NCBI GenBank assembly: GCA_022511055.1
Contig: JAFLSH010000068.1
Location: 1-11,909, forward strand
Origin: Prevotella sp.
GTDB lineage: Bacteria; Bacteroidota; Bacteroidia; Bacteroidales; Bacteroidaceae
Direction of reading: 5' to 3'
DNA: 11,909 bases
Shown here: piece after piece, positions 1 through 6,674 of the stretch
Position numbering within the stretch: position 1 is the first letter of the stretch
Layout of the letters: each line of letters opens with the position of its first letter
Translations under genes and position numbers: made by a program
The notes under the pieces: generated by a model
What the model saw: the letters and a program-made list of their open reading frames with translations, nothing else
Told to the model about the DNA's origin: nothing
Databases searched by the model: none

Positions 1-165
1 GTTTTGGGTGCAGGGTATCAGATAACCCCACACCCTCCCCAACACCCAGGGTGCAGATTGGGTGTTGGGCAAATTTCCTACCCTACACCCAAATTAGGTA
101 CAAATGACCACTGTAAATCAGATACTTACAATCATTGGGTGTCGGGGGTGTTGAGGGTGTAGCCG
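1..165. repeat. GGGTGT-rich non-coding repeat region
   Basis: This stretch is full of short related words on both strands. GGGTGCAG occurs at 6-13 and 49-56. TTGGGTGT occurs at 58-65 and 135-142, and its complement ACACCCAA at 85-92. More GGGTGT words lie at 146-160. An 11-bp inverted repeat (38-48 with 59-69) leaves a 10-nt loop. No convincing gene covers it: short minus-strand frames through the region have low-complexity, Thr/Pro-rich translations that just reflect the repeats. From memory, similar GGGTGT tracts occur in Bacteroidales genomes near VirE/primase-like genes, so a dispersed element may continue beyond the left edge. That link is inference. Confidence 0.6.
26..47 (-). other. 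G-quadruplex motif on the minus strand
   Basis: The plus strand has four C-runs at 26-29, 33-35, 37-40 and 45-47. On the minus strand this gives four G-runs of 3-4 separated by loops of 4, 1 and 3 nt, which meets the usual G3+N1-7 rule for an intramolecular G-quadruplex. Folding in vivo is not shown. Confidence 0.55.
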
Positions 166-190
166 AAAAAATTTTCAGGCTATCATATAT

Positions 191-219
191 ACGCGCGATG
201 TGCGCGCGTGAAAACACGC
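191..219 (+). other. Two overlapping, mutually exclusive hairpins
   Basis: ACGCGCG (191-197) pairs with CGCGCGT (203-209) across a 5-nt loop. GCGTG (206-210) pairs with CACGC (215-219) across an AAAA loop. The two stems share positions 206-209, so only one can form at a time. A run of seven T lies at 251-257, about 30 nt after the second stem, too far for an ordinary intrinsic terminator. The pairing is seen in the sequence; a role in attenuation or as the edge of a dispersed repeat is inference. Confidence 0.4.
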
Positions 220-276
220 CGATGCTTATGCCGAAGCAGGTGGTGGGCAGTTTTTTTGCATTTTCTGGGCAAAGAA

Positions 277-308
277 TTTGGAAAGTCGCTTGGAAAAGTG
301 TAACTTTG
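277..308 (+). promoter_or_regulatory. Bacteroidota-type promoter for the AAA ATPase gene
   Basis: TTTG at 277-280 and TAACTTTG at 301-308, separated by 20 nt, match the -33 (TTTG) and -7 (TAnnTTTG) elements of the primary sigma factor of Bacteroidota. Transcription would start around 313-316, leaving a leader of roughly 55 nt before the ATG at 371. The first 20-bp repeat (282-301) fills the space between the two elements, so a protein bound to the repeat would be expected to affect this promoter directly. Confidence 0.55.
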
Positions 309-380
309 CAACGAAAAGTCGCTTGGAAAAGTGTTGTAGTGAGCAAAAAAGTCGCTCGGAAAAGTGTGATATGTATAGAA
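282..380 (+). repeat. Three 20-bp direct repeats with a 33-bp period
   Basis: AAAGTCGCTTGGAAAAGTGT occurs at 282-301 and 315-334 without mismatch, and at 348-367 with one T-to-C change. Starts are exactly 33 bp apart. The 13-bp spacers (302-314, 335-347, 368-380) are unrelated to each other. The period is close to three turns of B-DNA, so all copies present the same face. Copy 1 lies inside the promoter and copies 2-3 in the predicted leader of the AAA ATPase gene. The 33-bp period is also 11 codons, so reading the array as protein gives a repeating SRLEKC pattern, which I take to be an artefact. Operator or dispersed-repeat identity is not determined. Confidence 0.8.
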
Positions 381-1708
381 GAAAGATAGAAAAGACGTTT
401 CAGCAATGGAAGTCAAAAAGCAACCGTAAACCCCTGATTGTCAAAGGTTGCAGGCAATGCGGAAAGACCAGTTCCGTGCTTGATTTTGCGCATAAAAATT
501 ACCAGCATGTCATTTACCTGAACTTCCATGAACACAAGGAATACAAAACATTCTTTGCTGGGGCACTTGCCGTTGACACTCTGGTGCTGACAATCTCGGC
601 AGGTATCAAGGGGGCGAAATTTGTCGCCGGCGAGACCTGCCTTGTGCTGGATGAAATACAGGAGTGCCCTAACGCCCGCTCCTCTTTGAAGTACTTCAAG
701 CTCGATGGCCGTTATGATGTCATCTGTACCGGCTCGCTGCTTGGGGTCAACGGCTATAAAACAAAAGAAGAGTTGGCAGAGGAGGCGAGCGCCTCTATCC
801 CTGTTGGCTTTGAGCAGACAGTGCCCATGTTTCCCATGGACTTCGAAGAATGGCTCTGGGCGAATGGTATTGAAGAGCAGCACATAGACTACCTGCGCGA
901 CTGTTTGCAGAAGGAAACACCCGTTAGCGAGGGGATACACCAGCGGATGCGCGAACTCCTCTTGCGCTATACCGTTGTCGGCGGCATGCCCGAAGCTGTT
1001 GCTGCCTTTCTTGAAACCGGCAACATGAACGATGTCCTGGAGGTGCAGCATGGCATCATTGACACCTATAAGGCTGACATGCTGAAATATGCGCGGCAAG
1101 AAGACAAGCCCCGCATCCGCGAGTGCTTCGACTCCATTCCGGCTCAGCTGGCCAAGGAGAACAAGAAATTCCAGTATGCAGTTATCCGCAAGGGAGCCCG
1201 CTCGAGCCAATATGCGGGAAGCCTGCAATGGATAGAGGATGCGGGCATCATTCAGCGCTGCCACAACACATCAATTACAGAACTTCCACTCAGCGGCAAT
1301 GCCTTGACCGATATCTTCAAGGTCTATATGACAGACATCGGCTTGCTGGTAAGCATGCTGGAAGAAGGTACGGCCTGGAGCATACTTCAGGGAAATCTGC
1401 TGGCCTACAAGGGTGCCATTTTCGAGAATCTTGCCGCCGACATTCTGTGCAAGATGGGGCGCAAGCTCTATTATTTCCAGAAAGAGAGCGGCTTGGAGCT
1501 GGATTTCCTGATACGCTACAAAGGAGAGTGCTGTCCTTTGGAGTGCAAAGCCCGTAGCGGCAACTCAAAGTCGTTGCAGACCGTCTTGAAGCACCCGGAG
1601 CATTACCACGTCTTCCATGCCCTGAAAGTGGGCGACTATAACGTTGGCCGTAACGGGTCTTTGCTCACCCTGCCGTTCTATATGCTTTTTCTGCTTTCGG
1701 AACAATAG
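371..1708 (+). CDS. AAA ATPase with C-terminal DUF4143 (AAA_14) domain
   Basis: A 445-residue ATP-binding protein of the AAA_14/DUF4143 group, which is common and multi-copy in Bacteroidota; the biological role of the group is not established. Visible in the sequence: Walker A GCRQCGKT (residues 26-33), Walker B LVLDE with D94/E95, and a sensor-like TGSLLG around 120-124. The MDFEEWLWA segment is typical of the group. The C-terminal part (about 230-445) carries D378 followed by ECK (E391, K393), a pattern resembling the PD-(D/E)XK nuclease fold. Start choice: an in-frame TTG at 278 would give 476 residues, but it overlaps the -33 element and adds only repeat-encoded sequence. The ATG at 371 leads straight into MYRRKIEKTF, normal for the group. 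Base composition is less GC-rich than the neighbouring operon, suggesting separate acquisition. It converges on ispG with a 29-bp gap. Confidence 0.88.
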   Translation: MYRRKIEKTFQQWKSKSNRKPLIVKGCRQCGKTSSVLDFAHKNYQHVIYLNFHEHKEYKTFFAGALAVDTLVLTISAGIKGAKFVAGETCLVLDEIQECPNARSSLKYFKLDGRYDVICTGSLLGVNGYKTKEELAEEASASIPVGFEQTVPMFPMDFEEWLWANGIEEQHIDYLRDCLQKETPVSEGIHQRMRELLLRYTVVGGMPEAVAAFLETGNMNDVLEVQHGIIDTYKADMLKYARQEDKPRIRECFDSIPAQLAKENKKFQYAVIRKGARSSQYAGSLQWIEDAGIIQRCHNTSITELPLSGNALTDIFKVYMTDIGLLVSMLEEGTAWSILQGNLLAYKGAIFENLAADILCKMGRKLYYFQKESGLELDFLIRYKGECCPLECKARSGNSKSLQTVLKHPEHYHVFHALKVGDYNVGRNGSLLTLPFYMLFLLSEQ

Positions 1709-1737
1709 TCTGGCCGCGGGCTGCCCATTGCCGCCAC

Positions 1738-3147
1738 TCACCCTCGGTCGCTGTTAATCAGTTCCAGGAGCTTGTCGACCGCCTCGTCTTCGGGAATGTT
1801 TTTCAAGACACACTCCTTCTGGCGGTAGAGCGATATCTTGCCGCGGCCTGCACCGACATAGCCGTAGTCGGCATCGGCCATTTCGCCGGGGCCGTTCACA
1901 ATGCAGCCCATGATGCCTATCTTCAGCCCGACAAGGTGGGTCGTAGCAGCCTTGATGCGGGCAATGGTCTGCTGAAGGTTGTAGAGTGTGCGGCCGCAGC
2001 CGGGGCAGGAGATGTATTCGGTCTTGGTGAACTTGATGCGGGCGGCCTGCAAGATGGCATCGGCCAGCTCGGTCAGCCGTGCGCCGTGCGCCGTGTCCTC
2101 AGGGCACTGGCCTGCCAGCGGCGAGCCGGGTGCCAGCCGTATTTCCAGCTTCGTGGCCTTGCGGTCTATGAGCAGTGCGCCCACAGCCATGGCTGCCTTC
2201 AGCTGCAGGGTCTCCCAGTCGGGGGCATCCAGTGTCAGGCTGATGGTGTCGTCGTTGATGCCGGCCTCGGCCTCGTGCCGCAGCCGGGTGCATTCGTCTG
2301 TCAGGCCGACCAGCAGTCGGGCCACGGGTATTTCGCACTCGGGCTCTTCGGAGAGTGAGACACGGATGGTGTCGCCAATGCCCTCGGTGAGCAGCGCGCC
2401 GATGCCCACGGCGCTCTTGATGCGCCCGTCTTCGCCCTCGCCGGCCTCGGTCACGCCCAGGTGCAGGGGGTAGTGCATGTCTTCGCGGTCCATGGTCGCC
2501 ACCAGCAGGCGCACGGTGGTCACCATGACCACGGTGTTGGAAGCCTTGATGCTGATGACCACGTCGTCGAACTGCTCGCGGCGGAAGATGCGCAGAAACT
2601 CCATGCAGCTCTCGACTATGCCCTCGGGCGTGTCGCCGTAGCGTGACATGATGCGGTCGGAGAGCGAGCCGTGGTTTACGCCGATGCGCACGGCCGTGTG
2701 GTGCTGCTTGCAGATGTTGATGAATGGCACGAGCTTGCGCTCTATCTTCTGCAGCTCGGCGGCATACTCCTCATCGGTGTATTCCAGGTGGCGGAACGTG
2801 CGGCCCGGGTCCACGTAGTTGCCCGGGTTGATGCGCACCTTCTCGCAGTAGCGGGCGGCCAGGTCGGCCACGTGGGCCGTGAAATGCACGTCGGCCACCA
2901 GCGGTGCCTGGTAGCCATCCTCCCTGAGCCGCGCCGAGATGTGCTTCATGTTCTCGGCCTCGCGCGTGCCCTGCGTGGTGAATCGCACCAGCTCGCCGCC
3001 GGCATCAATGATGCGCTTGGCCTGCGCCACCGAGGCTTCGGTGTCGTTGGTGTCTGTGGTGGCCATCGACTGAATGCGTATGGGGTTGCTGCCGCCAATG
3101 GCTATGCCGCCCACACGGCACACGCTGCTAATTCGTCTTGTAGTCAT
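1738..3147 (-). CDS. ispG: 4-hydroxy-3-methylbut-2-enyl diphosphate synthase, IspG
   Basis: Cytoplasmic 4Fe-4S enzyme of the MEP isoprenoid pathway. It converts 2-C-methyl-D-erythritol 2,4-cyclodiphosphate to HMBPP. The 469-residue protein begins with a TIM barrel (RISSVCRVGGIAIGG...NPIRIQSM, about 1-265). The C-terminal cluster domain has CPGC (C381, C384) and GCIVNGPGE (C415, E422), giving all three cluster cysteines and the conserved glutamate. Between them is an insertion of about 110 residues relative to the E. coli type. The insertion ends in LADAILQAARIKFTKTEYI, as in the three-domain (A*) enzymes of Bacteroidota, Chlamydiae and plants. From memory those are about 600 residues or more, so the insert here appears much shortened. 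The ATG at 3147 lies inside the end of purE (20-nt overlap), implying translational coupling. It is the last gene of the minus-strand unit. Confidence 0.95.
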   Translation of the reverse strand: MTTRRISSVCRVGGIAIGGSNPIRIQSMATTDTNDTEASVAQAKRIIDAGGELVRFTTQGTREAENMKHISARLREDGYQAPLVADVHFTAHVADLAARYCEKVRINPGNYVDPGRTFRHLEYTDEEYAAELQKIERKLVPFINICKQHHTAVRIGVNHGSLSDRIMSRYGDTPEGIVESCMEFLRIFRREQFDDVVISIKASNTVVMVTTVRLLVATMDREDMHYPLHLGVTEAGEGEDGRIKSAVGIGALLTEGIGDTIRVSLSEEPECEIPVARLLVGLTDECTRLRHEAEAGINDDTISLTLDAPDWETLQLKAAMAVGALLIDRKATKLEIRLAPGSPLAGQCPEDTAHGARLTELADAILQAARIKFTKTEYISCPGCGRTLYNLQQTIARIKAATTHLVGLKIGIMGCIVNGPGEMADADYGYVGAGRGKISLYRQKECVLKNIPEDEAVDKLLELINSDRG

Positions 3148-3634
3148 ACTGCACGGTCTGGAGTTCCTTGTTGGCCTTCTCTATCTTGTCCTTCAGCGAA
3201 GCCTTGTAGGCTTGCAGGCGCTGGGCGAGCGGCTCGTCGCTTAGTGCCAGCATCTCAACGGCCAGTATGGCGGCGTTCTGCGCACCGTTCACGCCGACCG
3301 TGGCCACGGGAATGCCCGGCGGCATCTGGATGATGGAGAGCATGGCATCGAGCCCGTCGAGCATGCCCTTGATGGGAACGCCGATAACGGGCAGGGTGGT
3401 GCTGGCGGCAATGACTCCGGGCAGGGCGGCGGCCATGCCGGCACCGGCAATGATGACCCGCAGGCCGCGCTCGCGCGCCGTGCGCGCAAACTGCTCCACG
3501 GCATCGGGCGTGCGGTGGGCCGACAGGGCGTTGACTTCAAAGGGCACCTGCAGCTCGTCGAGCAGCTTGCAGGCTTTCTCCATAACGGGCAGGTCGCTGG
3601 TGCTGCCCATGATAATGCTGACTAATGGTTTCAT
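3128..3634 (-). CDS. purE: N5-carboxyaminoimidazole ribonucleotide mutase, PurE
   Basis: Cytoplasmic enzyme of de novo purine synthesis that converts N5-CAIR to CAIR (class I PurE, normally working after PurK). The 168-residue length is normal for the family. Diagnostic motifs are present: MGSTSDLPVM near the N-terminus for substrate phosphate binding, LSAHRTPD with the catalytic histidine, AGAGMAAALPGV, and PVIGVPI followed by GLDAMLSIIQMP. No purK is in the window. It lies 48 nt after the PAP2-like gene and overlaps ispG by 20 nt in a different frame. The residues after the conserved core (about 145-168) form a charged, probably helical tail. Confidence 0.96.
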   Translation of the reverse strand: MKPLVSIIMGSTSDLPVMEKACKLLDELQVPFEVNALSAHRTPDAVEQFARTARERGLRVIIAGAGMAAALPGVIAASTTLPVIGVPIKGMLDGLDAMLSIIQMPPGIPVATVGVNGAQNAAILAVEMLALSDEPLAQRLQAYKASLKDKIEKANKELQTVQYDYKTN

Positions 3635-3682
3635 AAAACTGTCTATGAGGTTAAAAACTGAATTCGCGTAACGGGGCCGGCA

Positions 3683-4303
3683 CTACAGCTTGAGTATGCC
3701 GATGAAGGCACAGGCGAAGCCGACAAGAAAGCCCACCACCACCTGTGCCAGCGAGTGCTGGCGCAGAATCATGCGGCTGGTGCCCAGAATGCCGGCCAGG
3801 AAAATGACCAGGCAGAACCACCAGAGCGGATTGAAGCGGAACACCTCGGAGAAGATGAACAGCGCGCCGGCCACGCCGCCGATGGCGGCCGTGTGGGTGG
3901 AGATTTTCCACCAGATGTTAATGGCGGCGCAGACCATCTGTATGACCAGGGCGGCAATGACTATGCTGCCGATGAAGTGGGGAATGTGCATCAGCTCCAT
4001 GGCGTAGACACACATCAGGTAGCACAGAATGCTGATGGTGTAGGGCACTATGCGCCGCTCCTTCTTGCCCAGGTCTATGAGCGACCAGCCGTGGTAGCGG
4101 CGGTAGAAGTGTATGAGCAGGGTGGGCATCAGGATAGTGAAGAAGTAGACCACGGCCAAGACCATGAACTTGTAGCTGCTGGGATAGCGGTTCAGGAAGG
4201 TCATGTAGAGCAAGACCACCATGCCCAGCAGGGGCAGGTAGAACGGGGTGAACAACATGCTCACCACGCGGGCCGTCAGTATGATTTGCTTTTCACGAGT
4301 CAT
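3683..4303 (-). CDS. PAP2-like membrane phosphatase
   Basis: A 206-residue inner-membrane protein with about six or seven hydrophobic segments. The short loop WKISTHTAAIGG (S135, H137) corresponds to the PSGH motif of the PAP2 superfamily. GTSRMILRQHSLAQ (S176, R177, H183) corresponds to SRX5HX3D, with Q187 in the usual Asp position. The first motif (KX6RP) is only loosely matched, by KKERRIVPY. PAP2 proteins dephosphorylate lipids such as undecaprenyl diphosphate, phosphatidate or phosphatidylglycerophosphate. The substrate here cannot be told from sequence, and the altered third motif leaves catalysis uncertain. It sits 49 nt downstream of rpoN and 48 nt upstream of purE, with no internal promoter seen, so co-transcription is likely. 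Confidence 0.8.
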   Translation of the reverse strand: MTREKQIILTARVVSMLFTPFYLPLLGMVVLLYMTFLNRYPSSYKFMVLAVVYFFTILMPTLLIHFYRRYHGWSLIDLGKKERRIVPYTISILCYLMCVYAMELMHIPHFIGSIVIAALVIQMVCAAINIWWKISTHTAAIGGVAGALFIFSEVFRFNPLWWFCLVIFLAGILGTSRMILRQHSLAQVVVGFLVGFACAFIGILKL

Positions 4304-4352
4304 TCTCTCTCTGTTTTGTTTGTCGTTGGGTCAGGTAAATCAGTGTGTCTCC

Positions 4353-5873
4353 TCAGTGTCTCCGCAGCCGCGCCACGGGAATGCCTAACTGCTCGCGGTA
4401 CTTGGCCACCGTGCGGCGGGCAATGGTGTAGCCCTCCTTGGCCAGCATGGCCTTCAGGGCATCATCGCTCAGCGGGCGCTGCTTGTCCTCGGCCTCTATG
4501 AAGTCGCGCAGCTTGGCCTTGATGGTGCGGGTCGACAGCTCCTCGCCGCTCTGTGTCACGTAGCTGTCGCTGAAGAAGTGGCGCAGGGGGAAAGTGCCCC
4601 ACTGGGTCAGCGCATATTTGGAGTTGCTCACCCGCGAGATGGTCGACAGGTCAAGTCCCGTCTTCTCGGCCACGTCTTTCAGTATCATGGGGCGCAGCGA
4701 AGCCTCATCGCCGTCGACAAAGAACTGGTGCTGCAGCTGGATAATGGCCTGCATGGTCAGCATCAGGGTGCGGCGGCGCATGCGGATGGCCTCAATGAAG
4801 TTCTGCGCCGCGTCGACCTTCTTCTTGATGTAGAGCAGCGCCTCCTTCGTCTGCCGGCTCAGGTTGTCGCGGTTTTGCTGGTACTCCTTCATCGAGTCCA
4901 GGAAAGACTGCGAGACGGTCAGCTCGGGAATCTCGCCGTTGTTGAGCGTAAATGTCACCGTGCCGTCTTCTTGCGTGTCGACAATGAAGTCGGGCGTTAT
5001 CTGCTGCAGGCTGCGCCCCACGGTCTCGCCCATCGAGGCGCCGGGCTTGGGATTCAGCCGCCGCAGCTCGCCGAAGAGTGTCTGCGCCTGCAAGTCGCTG
5101 AGCCTGAGCGCCTGCTGAATGCGGTCCCAGTGCTTCTTGGTGAAGGCTTCGAAGTAGTCGCTCACCACCCGTGTCATCAGCTGCTTCAGGGTCGACTCCT
5201 CGCGGCGGGCTATCTGTAGCAGCAGGCACTCTTGCAGCGAGCGCGCGCCAATGCCCGGCGGGTCCAGCTCCTGCAGCATGCCAAGCACCCGCTCAATCTC
5301 GGCCACGGGGGCGTTCACGTTGCGGTAGATGGCCAGCTCGTCGTTCAGCTGTGAGAGGTCTTTGCGCAGCAGACCGTCATCATCGAGCGAGCCGATGATA
5401 TATTCCATGATATTGCGCTCGTAGTCGGTCAGCGATAGCAGCCCCATCTGCTCCATCAGCTGGTCGTAGAACGAGACCGACTCGCCGTAGACCATCTCTT
5501 CGCGCTCCTCGCCGCCGTTGCCGCTTGCGGAATAGACAGGCAGCTCCTCGTCATCGCGCCCCAGCCCCACCAGGGCGTTGTCGAGCGCCTCCTGCTGTTC
5601 CTCGCGCTCACGCTGCGAGTCGTAGTCCTCAGCTTCAGGCGGCGCGTCTGTGGAGTCCTGGTCGTCAGGGAATTCCGGGCTGTCGAACACGTCAGGCTCG
5701 TCTTCCGACACGACCAGCGCCGGGTTGTCATCCATCTCGGTGGTGATGCGCTCGGCCAGCCCCATGATGGGCAGCTCCACGAGCTGGGCATGCAGCAGCT
5801 GTTGCTGTGTGAAGCTCTGGCCGAGTTTCTGCTCCTGTTTCTGCTCCTGTATGTTTCGTTGTCCTTGCGGCAT
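4353..5873 (-). CDS. rpoN: RNA polymerase sigma-54 factor, RpoN
   Basis: Alternative sigma factor that directs RNA polymerase to -24/-12 promoters and needs AAA+ enhancer-binding activators; none is encoded in this window. Length 506 residues, normal for the family. Domain order is as expected. A glutamine-rich region I (about 10-50, QSFTQQQLLHAQLVELPIMGL) is followed by an acidic region II (about 55-120, rich in D and E). Next come the core-binding domain (about 130-310) and a helix-turn-helix region (about 400-440, DVAEKTGLDLSTISRV). The RpoN box ARRTVAKYRE at 485-494 is close to the consensus ARRTVTKYRE. The gene starts 6 nt after the preceding hypothetical gene, so the two are tightly coupled. 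Confidence 0.96.
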   Translation of the reverse strand: MPQGQRNIQEQKQEQKLGQSFTQQQLLHAQLVELPIMGLAERITTEMDDNPALVVSEDEPDVFDSPEFPDDQDSTDAPPEAEDYDSQREREEQQEALDNALVGLGRDDEELPVYSASGNGGEEREEMVYGESVSFYDQLMEQMGLLSLTDYERNIMEYIIGSLDDDGLLRKDLSQLNDELAIYRNVNAPVAEIERVLGMLQELDPPGIGARSLQECLLLQIARREESTLKQLMTRVVSDYFEAFTKKHWDRIQQALRLSDLQAQTLFGELRRLNPKPGASMGETVGRSLQQITPDFIVDTQEDGTVTFTLNNGEIPELTVSQSFLDSMKEYQQNRDNLSRQTKEALLYIKKKVDAAQNFIEAIRMRRRTLMLTMQAIIQLQHQFFVDGDEASLRPMILKDVAEKTGLDLSTISRVSNSKYALTQWGTFPLRHFFSDSYVTQSGEELSTRTIKAKLRDFIEAEDKQRPLSDDALKAMLAKEGYTIARRTVAKYREQLGIPVARLRRH

Positions 5874-5879
5874 GGTGGC

Positions 5880-6527
5880 TTATTTGTAGTATTCTATCAG
5901 TTGGCTGGCAAAAGAGGCTAAACTCTCGGTGCTGGCATTGCCGAAGCGCTGCCACACCTGCTGGCACGGCAGCAGCAGGGGGCTGAAGGTCACATCGCGG
6001 CAGTTCAGGTAGGGGTCGCAGTGCTGGAACACATCCATCACCTCGGCCACTTCGCCGGCGCTCACCTTGAGCAGCCGCGCCAGCTCCTGTACTTCGGGCG
6101 TTTCTGGCACCATGGTGATGGTGGTCAGGCGGAAATAGAGGTCGAGAATCAGTATGAGTGCCGCGGGAGTCAGCCGTGGCGCTTCATCGAGCGGCTTGAA
6201 GTCGCGCTCGAAGGTCTCGTTCACCTCTACCCCCTCATAGAACGCCTCGGCATGGCCGAAGCCCTTCATCTCGCGCAGCAGCCTCACTGCGCGTGCAAGG
6301 CGGCGCGGGCTGTCGCTGTAGCTCTGCCAGATGCGCTCGATGCGTGGCGTTTCCAGGTTGGCAATCTCACACATCTTGCTGAACAAGGCTTGCGGCGGAA
6401 TGTGCAGCTCCAGACTTAGGTCAACCATGTCACGGCTGTAGAGCGGCTTGATGCCAACGGGCTTGCGCAGGTAAGTCTGCATCAGCAGCAGCCAGTAGTC
6501 GTCTTGCCATTTTGCGATTTTTGCCAT
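5880..6527 (-). CDS. Hypothetical protein, first gene of the rpoN operon
   Basis: I do not recognise this 215-residue protein as a named family. It has no signal peptide or membrane segment and looks mainly helical and cytoplasmic. The N-terminus (about 1-60) is MAKIAKWQDDYWLLLMQTYL followed by a segment on proline-containing helices. Residues 61-90 are strongly basic. A segment at about 141-167 (TPEVQELARLLKVSAGEVAEVMDVF) could form a small helix-turn-helix-like unit, but this is weak. Gene reality is supported by 6-nt spacing to rpoN, a -7 element just upstream, and composition like its neighbours. Its position suggests a partner or regulator of RpoN or a housekeeping role; this is inference only. 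Confidence 0.8.
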   Translation of the reverse strand: MAKIAKWQDDYWLLLMQTYLRKPVGIKPLYSRDMVDLSLELHIPPQALFSKMCEIANLETPRIERIWQSYSDSPRRLARAVRLLREMKGFGHAEAFYEGVEVNETFERDFKPLDEAPRLTPAALILILDLYFRLTTITMVPETPEVQELARLLKVSAGEVAEVMDVFQHCDPYLNCRDVTFSPLLLPCQQVWQRFGNASTESLASFASQLIEYYK

Positions 6528-6548
6528 GTCTTATCCTAAATTGTGCTG

Positions 6549-6578
6549 CAAAGATATAAAATTATTATGAACCATAAA
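6549..6578 (-). promoter_or_regulatory. Promoter of the rpoN-purE-ispG unit
   Basis: On the minus strand TATCTTTG (complement of 6549-6556) matches the Bacteroidota -7 element TAnnTTTG. A weak -33 match, TTTA (complement of 6575-6578), lies 18 nt upstream. The predicted transcript would begin near 6540-6545, giving a leader of only about 15-20 nt before the ATG at 6527. Confidence 0.55.
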
Positions 6579-6643
6579 GCACGAATACTTATAAAAAAAC
6601 AAAAACATGGGCAATAAATAGGTAATGAACGGAAATATTTTAG

Positions 6644-6651
6644 TATCTTTG
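6644..6651 (+). promoter_or_regulatory. -7 promoter element for the histidine phosphatase gene
   Basis: TATCTTTG at 6644-6651 matches the Bacteroidota -7 element. No good TTTG -33 element is seen at the usual distance, so the promoter may be weak or activator-dependent. The ATG at 6675 is 24 nt downstream. A tiny palindrome GCTA-AAA-TAGC (6664-6674) directly precedes the start codon. Confidence 0.5.
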
Positions 6652-6674
6652 CACCCGAAAACAGCTAAAATAGC

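Noticed and set aside
282..380. CRISPR array
   Set aside because: Only three 20-bp repeats with 13-bp spacers; both are too short for CRISPR, and no cas genes are present.
83..406. 107-residue minus-strand frame with repeated TLFQATF
   Set aside because: The amino-acid repeats simply reflect the 33-bp DNA repeats, and the frame crosses the promoter region and the start of the AAA ATPase gene.
413..1264. Long open frame antisense to the AAA ATPase gene
   Set aside because: It lies opposite a gene with clear Walker motifs, has no recognisable domain of its own, and looks like a by-product of codon bias.
1709..1737. Bidirectional terminator between the converging AAA ATPase and ispG genes
   Set aside because: The 29-bp gap shows no convincing stem-loop or T-run.
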